From Actinomadura macrotermitis (GTDB taxonomy: Bacteria; Actinomycetota; Actinomycetes; Streptosporangiales; Streptosporangiaceae), in NCBI RefSeq assembly GCF_009604375.1, contig NZ_WEGH01000002.1, positions 1,822,073 to 1,886,072 of the forward strand: a DNA stretch of 64,000 bases. Reading direction: 5' to 3'. The position numbers and the translations under genes were made by a program. Under the pieces are notes generated by a model. The model had not been told where the DNA came from. It saw only the letters and a list, made by a program, of their open reading frames with translations, and made no database searches. Positions 31,502 through 39,222 of this stretch are shown here, in pieces. Position 1 is the stretch's first letter. Each line of letters begins with the position of its first letter.

Positions 31502-32178
31502 CAGGCGGTCTTTCGCAGCAGGTGCGGCACGACGAGGCCGGTCAGGGCGAGGAGGACGGGGAGGCCGGGCGGGAGGAACGGTGTCGCCGCCACCGCGATG
31601 GCCGCTCCGGTGAGGGCCGCGGTGCGGGTGCGGGGGTCGCGCAGGGCGGGCACGACGAGGGCGAGCAGGACGGCGGGGAACGCGGCGTCCAGGCCGAGCG
31701 CGTCCGTGTCGCCGATCGCCTCGCCCGCCATCGCGCCGAGGACGACCGAGATGTTCCAGCAGGCGAACAGCGCGATGCCGCAGGTCCAGAAGGCGGCCCG
31801 GCGGCGGGCCCGGTCCTGGTGGCGCATGGTGAACGCCAGGGCCTCGTCCATCACCAGGTGGGCGCCGAGGAGGCGGGTCCGGCGGCGGCCGTCCAGGACG
31901 TCGGAGACGGCGAAGCCGAACAGCAGGAGGCGGGAGTTCAGCACCAGGCCGGTGGCGACCGCGGCGAGCGCGCCGCCGCCGGACAGCACGACGGCGAGCG
32001 CCGCGAACTGGGCGCCGCCCGCGAAGACCAGCACGGACATGGAGATCGGCACCCAGGCCGGCAGGCCGCCGGCGACGGCGATGGCGCCGAAGGACGCGCC
32101 GACCAGGGCGTCGGCGAGGCAGACCAGGGCGATGTCGCGGAGCGTGCCGCGATCTGATGTTCGCCATAGTGAACGCAT
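31501..32178 (-). CDS. azlC: AzlC-family branched-chain amino acid exporter
   Basis: About 225 residues, permease partner of AzlD. Landmarks: RDIALVCLADALVGASFGAIAVAGGLPAWVPISMSVLVFAGGAQFAALAVVLSGG and LNSRLLLFGFAVSDVL, then DEALAFTMR. Start ATG 32178 (GTG 32184 possible). The first operator of the divergent regulator (32159-32174) lies within its first codons and the second just upstream, so translation may start from a near-leaderless message. Divergent from the XRE-cupin regulator that presumably controls it. Confidence 0.92.
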   Translation of the reverse strand: MRSLWRTSDRGTLRDIALVCLADALVGASFGAIAVAGGLPAWVPISMSVLVFAGGAQFAALAVVLSGGGALAAVATGLVLNSRLLLFGFAVSDVLDGRRRTRLLGAHLVMDEALAFTMRHQDRARRRAAFWTCGIALFACWNISVVLGAMAGEAIGDTDALGLDAAFPAVLLALVVPALRDPRTRTAALTGAAIAVAATPFLPPGLPVLLALTGLVVPHLLRKTA

Positions 32179-32243
32179 GTCCACTACAGTGAACCTTAGG
32201 GAGATTGTTCGTCAAATCGAACGCATGGACTTATGGAGCGAAC
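32159..32243. promoter_or_regulatory. Four 16-bp operator-like sites between azlC and the XRE-cupin gene
   Basis: GTTCGCCATAGTGAAC (32159-32174), GTCCACTACAGTGAAC (32179-32194), GTTCGTCAAATCGAAC (32207-32222) and GACTTATGGAGCGAAC (32228-32243). Pattern: GTTCG-N6-YGAAC, first and third copies being good dyads. Starts are 20, 28 and 21 bases apart, about two to three helical turns. Very likely the binding array of the adjacent XRE regulator, controlling both divergent genes. Confidence 0.7.
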
Positions 32244-32246
32244 GCA

Positions 32247-32807
32247 ATGGAGAGCCAGCAGCCGGACCTGATCACCGTGATCGCCGCGTCCCTGCGCCGC
32301 GAGCGCGAACGGGCCGGGCTGACGCTGACCGAGCTGGCCCGGCGGGCCGGCGTCGCCAAGTCCACCCTGTCCAAGCTGGAGTCGGGCGCGGGCAACCCGA
32401 GCGTGGAGATCCTGTGGGCGCTCGGCGTCGCCCTCGACGTCCCGCTCAGCCGGCTCGTCGACCCGCCGCGCCCCAAGGTGCGGATCGTGCGCGCCGGCGA
32501 AGGGCCCACCGCCCACTCCGAGCGGGCCAACTACCACGCCACGCTGCTGGCCTCATGCCCGCCCGGCGCCCGGCGCGACCTCTACCGGATCCACGCCCAG
32601 CCCGGCGTCCCGCGCGCCTCCGAGCCGCACATGGCGGGCACCGTGGAACACGTCCTGATCAGCACCGGCCGCGCGCTGGCCGGCCCGGCCGGCGACCCCG
32701 CCGAGCTCGGCCCGGGCGACTACGTCACCTACCCCGGCGACGCGCCGCACGTCTTCGAGGCGCTGGTGCCCGACACCAGCGCGGTGATCGTCATGGAGCA
32801 CGTCTGA
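32247..32807 (+). CDS. XRE-family regulator with C-terminal cupin
   Basis: 186 residues from ATG 32247 (GGAG 9 bases upstream): helix-turn-helix LRRERERAGLTLTELARRAGVAKSTLSKLESGAGNPSVEILWALGVALDVPLSRLVDPP, then a cupin (GTVEHVLISTGRAL, LGPGDYVTYPGDAPHVFEAL). XRE-cupin proteins sense small ligands, often amino acids. The divergent azlCD exporter suggests a branched-chain amino acid or related compound. An in-frame ATG at 32205 is upstream but inside the operator array. Confidence 0.92.
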   Translation: MESQQPDLITVIAASLRRERERAGLTLTELARRAGVAKSTLSKLESGAGNPSVEILWALGVALDVPLSRLVDPPRPKVRIVRAGEGPTAHSERANYHATLLASCPPGARRDLYRIHAQPGVPRASEPHMAGTVEHVLISTGRALAGPAGDPAELGPGDYVTYPGDAPHVFEALVPDTSAVIVMEHV

Positions 32808-32810
32808 GGG

Positions 32811-33293
32811 TCAGGGGCCCTCGCGCCAGGCGAGCTTGATCAGCCGGTTCTTGGCGTCCTCGGCCACCTCGGCGTCGGCGACCACGTCGTAGCGGGCCGC
32901 CACGATCTGGCTGCGCGAGGTGAAGTCGCGGCGGCCGCCGCTCATCGCGTGCGCGATGAACCCGAACACCGCCCCGAACACCGCGCCGTAGCCGACGCCG
33001 CCGAGCATCAGCGGCAGGATCGAGGCGTGCTTGCTGGTGAACAGCGACAGCAGCACCCCGATCAGCAGCCCGAACCACGCGCCGCTGCCGGCGCCGGCCA
33101 GCGCGGCCCGGCCGCGGGTGAGCCGGCCGAGCACGGTCTCCACCATCCGCAGGTCCGAGCCGATGATCGCGGTGTGCTCGACCGGGAACTGCCCGTCGGC
33201 CAGGAAGTCGATCGCGCGCTGGGCGCCCTCGTAGGTCGGATAGGAACCCACCACCGGCCGGTCCATGTCCGGCTGGTCGGTCTGTGCGGTCAT
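32811..33293 (-). CDS. General stress protein 17M-like membrane protein
   Basis: 160 residues: N-terminal YflT/GSP17M-like alpha/beta domain (VVGSYPTYEGAQRAIDFLADGQFPVEHTAIIGSDLRMVE), then two TM helices (GAWFGLLIGVLLSLF and LGGVGYGAVFGAVFGFI) and a soluble tail (RYDVVADAEVAEDAKNRL). This family is common in actinobacteria, usually as stress-induced proteins of unknown biochemistry. Convergent with the XRE-cupin gene (3-bp gap). Confidence 0.85.
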   Translation of the reverse strand: MTAQTDQPDMDRPVVGSYPTYEGAQRAIDFLADGQFPVEHTAIIGSDLRMVETVLGRLTRGRAALAGAGSGAWFGLLIGVLLSLFTSKHASILPLMLGGVGYGAVFGAVFGFIAHAMSGGRRDFTSRSQIVAARYDVVADAEVAEDAKNRLIKLAWREGP

Positions 33294-33404
33294 GGTCTGC
33301 CCCTCGTCCGGGAAACGCGCTGTCCCCTGGTCCTACCCGCGCCCCGCGGCCCGTCACGCGGCTACGGTGGGAGCCGATCATGATCGCGGGCTGAGGAGGA
33401 CGGC

Positions 33405-34205
33405 ATGGCGGGCGCACTGGTGCTGGGCAGCGGGGGCGTCGCCGGGATCGCCTGGACGACCGGGGTCCTGGCCGGCCTCGCCGACCAGGGCGTCGACGTG
33501 ACCGGGGCCGACGTGCTCATCGGCACCTCGGCCGGGTCGACCGTGGCCGCGCAGGTCGCGAGCGGGCTGCCGATCGAGGAGCTGTACCGGCGGCAGGCCG
33601 ACCCGGCCGCGCAGAACCGGGAGCTGGTCCCGGCGGCGTCGGTGGCCGAGCTGATGGCCACCCTGCTGAAGCTGGTGGAGCGCTACCCCGACCGCGCCGA
33701 GCTGCGCAGGAAGGTCGGCGAGCTGGCGCTCGCGGCCGACACGGTGCCCGAGGCGGAGCGGCGCGCCGTCATCGAGGGCCGCCTGCCGGTGCACGAGTGG
33801 CCGGACCGCGACCTGCGGATCGTCGCGGTGGAGACGGTCACCGGGGACCCGGTGGTGTTCGACCGCCATTCGGGGGTGCCCCTGGTGGACGCCGTCGCGG
33901 CCAGCTGCGCCGTGCCCGGTATCTGGCCGCCGGTGACGATCAGGGACGCGCGGTACATGGACGGCGGCATCCGCAGCGTCGGCAACGCCGACCTCGCGGC
34001 CGGGGCCGACCGGGTGCTGGTGATCGCGCCGATGGCCGACCCGACGCTGGAGCGCGATGTCGCGGGCCTGCCGGACGCGCAGGTCGTCAAGCCGGACCGG
34101 GCGTCGGTCGCGGCGTTCGGCGCCGACCCGCTGGACTCCTCGACCCGCACCCCGGCCGCCGAGGCGGGCCGGGCCCAGGGCCGCGCCGCCGCCGTCCGCT
34201 GGTAG
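33405..34205 (+). CDS. Patatin-like phospholipase
   Basis: 266 residues: oxyanion-hole motif LVLGSGGVAGIAW, nucleophile elbow GTSAG (Ser42) and catalytic Asp in DGG (186-188), the standard Ser-Asp dyad of patatins. Likely hydrolyses acyl chains of lipids; cytoplasmic or membrane-associated, no signal peptide. GAGGAGG precedes ATG 33405. Followed 21 bp later by a hot-dog thioesterase on the same strand, suggesting linked acyl-chain metabolism. Confidence 0.9.
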   Translation: MAGALVLGSGGVAGIAWTTGVLAGLADQGVDVTGADVLIGTSAGSTVAAQVASGLPIEELYRRQADPAAQNRELVPAASVAELMATLLKLVERYPDRAELRRKVGELALAADTVPEAERRAVIEGRLPVHEWPDRDLRIVAVETVTGDPVVFDRHSGVPLVDAVAASCAVPGIWPPVTIRDARYMDGGIRSVGNADLAAGADRVLVIAPMADPTLERDVAGLPDAQVVKPDRASVAAFGADPLDSSTRTPAAEAGRAQGRAAAVRW

Positions 34206-34226
34206 CGCCCCGGCTACGTTGAAGGA

Positions 34227-34610
34227 ATGGCACTCCGAGCCGGCCTGCGCGCCGAGACGCGGCACACCGTCGGACCCGAGGACACCGCCGAGCGGGTGGG
34301 CAGCGGCGACGTCCCCGTCCTCGCCACGCCCCGCCTGCTGGCCCTCGCCGAGGCCGCGACGGTCCGCGCCGTCGCGGGCCGGCTGGAGGAGGGCCGCACC
34401 TCGGTGGGCACCCGCGTCGAGCTGACCCACCGCGCCCCCACCCCGGTGGGCGGCCGGGTGACCGTCCAGGCCGAACTGACCGAGGTCGACGGCCGCCGCC
34501 TGGTGTTCGCCGTCACCGCCACCGACGAGGCCGGCGCCACGATCGGCTCCGGGCGCATCGAGCGCCTCACGGTCGACCGCGCGACCTTCCTCGCCCGAGC
34601 CACCGGCTGA
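34227..34610 (+). CDS. FlK-like hot-dog thioesterase
   Basis: 127 residues resembling fluoroacetyl-CoA thioesterase-like proteins: TRHTVGPEDTA, then ATPRLLALAEAATVRAV and GTRVELTHRAPTPVGGRVTV. The catalytic triad positions of FlK (Thr, Glu, His) match T34, E42 and H68. Family members hydrolyse diverse acyl-CoAs; fluoroacetate is not implied. Start ATG 34227. Confidence 0.87.
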   Translation: MALRAGLRAETRHTVGPEDTAERVGSGDVPVLATPRLLALAEAATVRAVAGRLEEGRTSVGTRVELTHRAPTPVGGRVTVQAELTEVDGRRLVFAVTATDEAGATIGSGRIERLTVDRATFLARATG

Positions 34611-34666
34611 CTTAGCGGGGGGCAAGTGGGGGTGATCTGCGCTTTTGGGGTGGGGGTGGAACGTGA

Positions 34667-34705
34667 CAGGGCCTCCCCGTGGCGTGGTGGCGCGGGGAGG
34701 CCCTG
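34667..34705. terminator. Terminator of the small-peptide gene
   Basis: Perfect 13-bp stem CAGGGCCTCCCCG (34667-34679) with 34693-34705 and a 13-base loop. On the minus strand it follows the 31-residue ORF by 20 bp; it also terminates the plus-strand thioesterase transcript. Confidence 0.88.
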
Positions 34706-34724
34706 CGGAAGTGCGGTGGGCGGT

Positions 34725-34820
34725 CTAGTACGGCAGGAGGCGTCCCGAGGGCGTCCTGAGGTCGACTGGGCTCGGTTGACGTGGCGGTCTGGGGCGCTTG
34801 ACGAGCTGCTGCCGTGCCAT
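34725..34820 (-). CDS. 31-residue Pro/Arg-rich peptide
   Basis: ATG 34820 has a strong ribosome site (GGGGGAG, 9 bases before), and the frame ends at TAG 34725, 20 bp before a perfect terminator. The peptide begins MARQQLVKRPRPPRQPSP and ends RTPSGRLLPY. It is highly basic with a PRPPRQP core like those in proline-rich peptides. No family recognised. An autonomous gene layout (leader hairpin at 34841-34860, ribosome site, stop, terminator) argues that it is real. Could also be a leader peptide. Confidence 0.55.
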   Translation of the reverse strand: MARQQLVKRPRPPRQPSPVDLRTPSGRLLPY

Positions 34821-34840
34821 GGTGATCATCTCCCCCGTCA

Positions 34841-34860
34841 TGCCGGAATCTAATCCGGCA
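34841..34860. promoter_or_regulatory. Leader hairpin upstream of the small-peptide gene
   Basis: TGCCGGA-ATCTAA-TCCGGCA, a 7-bp stem ending about 12 bases before the ribosome site of the peptide gene. It may modulate translation or stabilise the message. The rest of 34821-35017 (promoter region, notably less GC-rich) holds no other gene I can support. Confidence 0.45.
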
Positions 34861-35017
34861 GATCGAGCCGATGTCGTGCCTTGTTTCCTACGACGCCCGT
34901 GTCGTTCGGAAGGTTCGCAGAGCTTATGCGACAGCCTCGGCCTCTTCGACCGATTTTGGGGAACTGGATATCGCTTTGAGTCGCGGCTGCAGTACGGAAA
35001 GTGGCGGCCGGACCCGG

Positions 35018-35902
35018 TCAGGACACCACGTCGCGGGACCGGAAACGGCGGAAGGCGAGGGCGAGCAGGACGGCCGAGTAGGCGAGGGAGAGCGCGGCGC
35101 CCTTGGCCATGCCGGTCCACTGGAGCTGCGGCTGGAGCGCGTCCATCCACGAGTACATCCAGTGCGTCGGCAGGAAGTCGCGCCAGGAGCCGAGCGCGGT
35201 GACCGCGTCCAGGATGTTGCTGACGATGACCAGGCCGACCGCGCCGCCGACCGCGCCGAGCGGGGAGTCGGTGGTGACCGACAGCAGGAACGCCAGGGAG
35301 GCGACGACGAGCTGGGCGACCAGGGAGTAGCCGACGATGACCGCCATCCGGCCGAGGGCGTCGCCGGCCGCGAACGTGCCGCCGGTCGGCAGGGACACGT
35401 CGCCCCAGCCGAACGCGACGGTGCCCGCGAGCAGCGACATCAGCGGCAGCGTGAGCACCGCGGCGGCCGCGTAGCCGAGCGCGACGACGAGCTTCTGGCG
35501 CAGCAGCCGGGCCCGCGGCACGGGCGCGGCCAGCAGGTAGCGCAGCGACGACCAGCCGGCCTCGCTCGCCACGGTGTCGCCGCAGAACAGCGCGACGGCG
35601 ACGACGAGCAGGAACCCGGTCGCGACGAACAGGGCGAACAGCGCGAAGTTCAGCCCGCTGGCGGTCGCCACGTCGACCAGGCTCGGCATGCCGTCGGCCT
35701 CGGGGTCGCCGCCGAGCTTGAACGCGCCGACCAGCACCCACGGCAGCGCGAGCAGGATCGCGAACGCGACCAGGGTGCGGCGCCGCCGGAACTGGCGGAC
35801 GGCCTCCACCCGCAGCGGCAGCGTGCGGCGCACGTCGTAGCCGGGCGCGCCGCCGTCCGCGGCGGGCGGCGCGGTGGCCTTCGGGTCTTCGACGCGGGTC
35901 AT
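35018..35902 (-). CDS. ABC-2 type transporter permease
   Basis: 294 residues with six TM segments (LVAFAILLALPWVLVGAFKL; NFALFALFVATGFLLVVAVALFCGDTVASEAGWSSLRYLLAAPVPRARLL, the signature of ABC-2 permeases; and four later helices), ending FRRFRSRDVVS. ATG 35902 overlaps the stop of the fused hydrolase/ATPase gene, with which it makes a complete exporter (ATPase plus permease). Substrate unknown. Confidence 0.9.
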   Translation of the reverse strand: MTRVEDPKATAPPAADGGAPGYDVRRTLPLRVEAVRQFRRRRTLVAFAILLALPWVLVGAFKLGGDPEADGMPSLVDVATASGLNFALFALFVATGFLLVVAVALFCGDTVASEAGWSSLRYLLAAPVPRARLLRQKLVVALGYAAAAVLTLPLMSLLAGTVAFGWGDVSLPTGGTFAAGDALGRMAVIVGYSLVAQLVVASLAFLLSVTTDSPLGAVGGAVGLVIVSNILDAVTALGSWRDFLPTHWMYSWMDALQPQLQWTGMAKGAALSLAYSAVLLALAFRRFRSRDVVS

Positions 35903-38403
35903 GGGCCCTCTCCGATGATCTCCAGGAAGGCGTCCTCGAGGCGTCTCCCGGAACCGACGATCTCCGACACCGGCCCGGCCGCGACGCGGCGCCCGCCGGA
36001 CATGACGACCGCGTGCGTGCAGGTCTGCTCCACCTCGGCCAGCAGGTGGCTGGACACGATCACGGTGCGGCCGGTGGCGGCGTAGCGGACGAGCACCTCG
36101 CGCATCTCGCGGATCTGCGGCGGGTCCAGCCCGTTGGTCGGCTCGTCCAGCACGAGCAGGTCGGGCAGGCCGAGCATGGCCTGCGCGATGGCGAGGCGCT
36201 GGCGCATGCCCTGGGAGTAGGTGCGGACGGTGCGGTCCAGCGCGGCGCCGAGGCCGGCGATCTCCAGCGCCTCCTCCAGATGGGCGGTGCCGGGGGAGCG
36301 GCCGATGGCGCGCCAGTACAGGTCCAGGTTGTCGCGGCCCGACAGGTGCGGCAGGAAGCCGGGGCCCTCCACGAACGAGCCGAGCCGCGACAGGACGGGC
36401 GCGCCCGGCGTGACCCGGTGCCCGAACAGCCGGATCTCGCCCGCGTCGGGGTGGATCAGGCCCATCAGCATCCGCAGCGAGGTGGTCTTGCCCGCGCCGT
36501 TCGGCCCGAGCAGGCCGAGGACCTGCCCCTTCTCCACCCGGAACGACAGGTCGGAGACGGCCAGGTGCCCGCTGGCGTACCGCTTGGTGAGGCCGGTGAT
36601 CTGCAGCGGGACATCGGCGAGGGAGGCGTCGAACTCCGGAGCCGCGCGGCGCCGGTTCCGCCCGGCCAGCACGATCGCGGCGGCGAGGGCGAACGCGACG
36701 GCGGGCAGCCCCCACACCCAGGCGGGCAGCGGCGCGGCGGGCGCGCGCAGCGCCGGGACGGCCGGCACGGTCAGCCCCGACACCGCCGCGACCTTGTACG
36801 TCGCGGGCTGCGGGGGTGTGGCGAACCCCATGTCGGTGGTGGCGAGCACGAGCCGCAGCCGGTGCCCGGCGTCGAACCGGTAGTCCATGGCAGGCAGCGT
36901 CACCGCCACCTCGCGGCCCTGGTCGGCCTGCGCGACCCGGATGGGCGCGGCGATGCGGCGGGCGGGGGACGCGGCGCCGTGCGCGGGGACGTCGTAGAGC
37001 TTGGCGAACAGCGGCACGTCGCCCTTGCCGGTGACCTTCACCCGGACGGTCGCGGCGCCGGTGATCCGCAGCGGCGCGGTGAGCGGCGCGGTGTCGAACG
37101 TGGCGGACTGGCCGGGCATGTCCACCGGCAGGCCGCCGCCTGCGAGGGCGCCGCCGCCGAGGTCGCCGAGGCTGCCGAGCGCGCCGAGGCCGGGCAGCGC
37201 GGAGATCGACGCGGGGTTGCCGCCCGCCGGGTTGTTGACCTCCTGCTCGCGGCCGGCCAGCGGCAGCGTGCGGGCGCCGGCGGCCAGGCCGGGGTAGCTC
37301 TTCGCGGTCGCCGCCTCGACGATCACCTTCTGGGTGGAGGAGTCGAGGCCGCCCGCGCGGGTGACGGCGAAGCCGGGCACGCCGTCGCCGCGGTGCCCGA
37401 GCCGCTGGTCGAAGAAGTCGCGCACGTACCCGCGGATCCGGTCCGTCTCGGTGTCGCCGCCGTCGTGGCCGCCCTGGTACCACACGACCGACACCGGCGC
37501 GCCGTTGCGCGCGATGGCGCGGGCGTTGGCGTCGCCCTGGTCGAGCGGGAACAGCGAGTCGGCCTGCCCCTGGACGATCAGCGCCGGCACCTTGATCCGG
37601 TCGGCGACCGACGCCGGGCTGGAGCGCTGCAGCGTCGCGATCGCGTCCGGGTTCGCCCGGCCCGTCTCGGCGACCTTCTGGTACAGCGCGCACATCGACG
37701 GCAGGAACCGCCCGCACGCGGTGTTCCCGGCGCCGCTGGAGAAGAAGACGCCGGCCCACAGCTTCTTGAAGACGCCGTCGCCGGGCCCCGCACCGGTCGC
37801 GTTCGGGAACAGCACGTCCGGCAGGCTGTTCCAGGTGATCTGCGGCGCGATCGCGTCGACCCGGCGGTCGTAGGCGGCGGTCATCAGCGCGATGGCGCCG
37901 CCGTAGGACTCGCCGGTCATGCCGAGGCGCGGGTCGCCGGGGCCGTCCAGTCGCACCTCGGGCTGCCGGGCGAGCCAGTCGATCAGCTGCCGGGCGTCCT
38001 TGACCTCGTAGTCGGGGGAGTTCAGCGCGATCTGCCCGGTGGAGGCGCCGAAGCCGCGCGCCGACCAGGCCAGCACCGCGTACCCGGCGCGGGCGAGCGC
38101 CTCGGCGTCGGCGCGCACGTCGTCCTTGGAGCCGCCGAACCCGTGCCCCAGCATGATCGCCGGGCCCTTCGCGCGGCCGACCGGCCGGTACAGGGTGGTG
38201 TCGATGGACACCTTCTGGTCGTCCTTCGGGCCGTCGAGCACCTGGACGGCCTGCGACCGGGTGCGCACCGGCGGCTCGCCGTCCAGGCCCCAGGCGACGC
38301 CGCCGCCGGCCAGCGCCACCGCCGCCGCGGCGGCCGTCCAGCGGGTGGCCCGCCCGGTCCCGTTCCAGCGTTCGCGGAGCCGTCCCGCTCCCCCCAGCTT
38401 CAT
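35899..38403 (-). CDS. Secreted CocE/X-Pro-type hydrolase fused to an ABC ATPase
   Basis: 834 residues. An N-terminal signal/TM segment (RWTAAAAAVALAGGGVAWGL, about 21-40) precedes an S15/CocE alpha/beta hydrolase with GESYGG (Ser166), Asp in QADSLFP (D282) and His in QGGHDGG (H313), then a beta-sandwich (about 430-545) as in X-Pro peptidases. A second TM helix (WVWGLPAVAFALAAAIVLAG, about 562-581) leads to a cytoplasmic ABC ATPase: Walker A GPNGAGKT (633-640), signature YSQGMRQRLAIA, Walker B LLVLDEPTNGLD. So hydrolase outside, ATPase inside, in one chain, coupled by a 4-base overlap to its permease. ATG 38403 has no clear ribosome site but gives a sensible N-terminus. Confidence 0.88.
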   Translation of the reverse strand: MKLGGAGRLRERWNGTGRATRWTAAAAAVALAGGGVAWGLDGEPPVRTRSQAVQVLDGPKDDQKVSIDTTLYRPVGRAKGPAIMLGHGFGGSKDDVRADAEALARAGYAVLAWSARGFGASTGQIALNSPDYEVKDARQLIDWLARQPEVRLDGPGDPRLGMTGESYGGAIALMTAAYDRRVDAIAPQITWNSLPDVLFPNATGAGPGDGVFKKLWAGVFFSSGAGNTACGRFLPSMCALYQKVAETGRANPDAIATLQRSSPASVADRIKVPALIVQGQADSLFPLDQGDANARAIARNGAPVSVVWYQGGHDGGDTETDRIRGYVRDFFDQRLGHRGDGVPGFAVTRAGGLDSSTQKVIVEAATAKSYPGLAAGARTLPLAGREQEVNNPAGGNPASISALPGLGALGSLGDLGGGALAGGGLPVDMPGQSATFDTAPLTAPLRITGAATVRVKVTGKGDVPLFAKLYDVPAHGAASPARRIAAPIRVAQADQGREVAVTLPAMDYRFDAGHRLRLVLATTDMGFATPPQPATYKVAAVSGLTVPAVPALRAPAAPLPAWVWGLPAVAFALAAAIVLAGRNRRRAAPEFDASLADVPLQITGLTKRYASGHLAVSDLSFRVEKGQVLGLLGPNGAGKTTSLRMLMGLIHPDAGEIRLFGHRVTPGAPVLSRLGSFVEGPGFLPHLSGRDNLDLYWRAIGRSPGTAHLEEALEIAGLGAALDRTVRTYSQGMRQRLAIAQAMLGLPDLLVLDEPTNGLDPPQIREMREVLVRYAATGRTVIVSSHLLAEVEQTCTHAVVMSGGRRVAAGPVSEIVGSGRRLEDAFLEIIGEGP

Positions 38404-38521
38404 GCCATGAAGCCTATGCGCGCCGGGACGGCCGGGGCGTCCGCCCTGGAGCGGAGCGCGGCTGCGTCCGCGGCGGTACGGGACCCGGGCCGGCGTGCGC
38501 CGCACGGCGTAGGGCGCGGGC

Positions 38522-39103
38522 TCAGTCGTCCAGGGCGGCGGCGAACATGCGGGTCAGCCGGCCGGTGAGGGCGGCGGGGTCCACGGAGCGCAGGTCGTCC
38601 AGGCCGAGCAGGCGGCGGATCGGGCCGCCGCCCATGACGACGGTCGCGGCGAGGGTGGCGCGGGCCCGCGCGTCCGGGCCGCCGCCGAGCTGCGCGGTGA
38701 GCGGCGCGATCAGGATCCGCTCCATGTGCGCGCCGAGGATCTGCTGGATCTCCGGGTCGCCGACCGAGCGGTCCAGCATCCGGGTGAGCGGCAGCGGGGC
38801 GCCGCGCCGCACCTGCCGGACGAAGTGCTCGGCGAGCCGCCGGGGCAGCCCGGCGCGGTCCCCGGCGATCACCTGGGCCAGCGTCGACTGCTCGGCCAGC
38901 ACCTCGCCGAACAGCGCCGCCTTGGAGCCGAAGTAGCGGTTGACCAGCGCCACGTTGGCGTTGGCGGCCGCGGCGATCATCCGGACGGAGACGCCGTCGT
39001 AGCCCAGCTCGCCGAACAGGTCGCGGGCGGCGTCCAGCAACCGCTGCCGGGTGGCCTGACGGTCGCGCCGCGGCCGGTCCGCGACCGGTGTCTCCGTCTG
39101 CAT
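38522..39103 (-). CDS. TetR-family transcriptional regulator
   Basis: 193 residues from ATG 39103 (GGAGGACAGG just upstream). Helix-turn-helix: RQATRQRLLDAARDLFGELGYDGVSVRMIAAAANANVALVNRYFGSKAALFGEVL. The C-terminal domain includes the TMRV-like RRLLGLDDLRSVD region. Divergent from an MFS exporter at 39223 with a dyad in the shared 120 bp: the classic TetR-exporter layout. Downstream lies the hydrolase/ABC system. Confidence 0.92.
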   Translation of the reverse strand: MQTETPVADRPRRDRQATRQRLLDAARDLFGELGYDGVSVRMIAAAANANVALVNRYFGSKAALFGEVLAEQSTLAQVIAGDRAGLPRRLAEHFVRQVRRGAPLPLTRMLDRSVGDPEIQQILGAHMERILIAPLTAQLGGGPDARARATLAATVVMGGGPIRRLLGLDDLRSVDPAALTGRLTRMFAAALDD

Positions 39104-39172
39104 GCCCTGTCCTCCACCGCCGCCCAACGCGCCACTGTCCAGTATCCCCCGCTTGCAAGTAAACAGCTGGAT

Positions 39173-39185
39173 ACATACGATATGT
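39173..39185. promoter_or_regulatory. Dyad in the tetR-MFS intergenic region
   Basis: ACATA-CGA-TATGT, with an outer pair GTATCC (39142-39147) and GGATAC (39169-39174). The stretch is AT-rich relative to its surroundings and centrally placed between the divergent genes; likely TetR operator and promoters. Confidence 0.5.
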
Positions 39186-39222
39186 GCAACACGCAGGTAA
39201 TTGACCTTCTGGGGGAGCAGGT

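Larger units (their letters stand above)
31365..31569 (-). repeat. Three 68-bp tandem copies of the azlC 3' end / azlD start junction
   Basis: Reading the minus strand, the last 68 bases of azlC (31569-31502) recur as 31501-31434 and 31433-31366. Copies are diverged (about 55-65% identical) but keep the GCGAAAG-N6-TGATGCC-like junction. Stop/start spacing is exactly 68 and 68 (ATG at 31501, 31433, 31365). The azlC tail LALTGLVVPHLLRKTA is echoed by VLTGLLVPRPTRKGI in the third copy. Confidence 0.75.
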
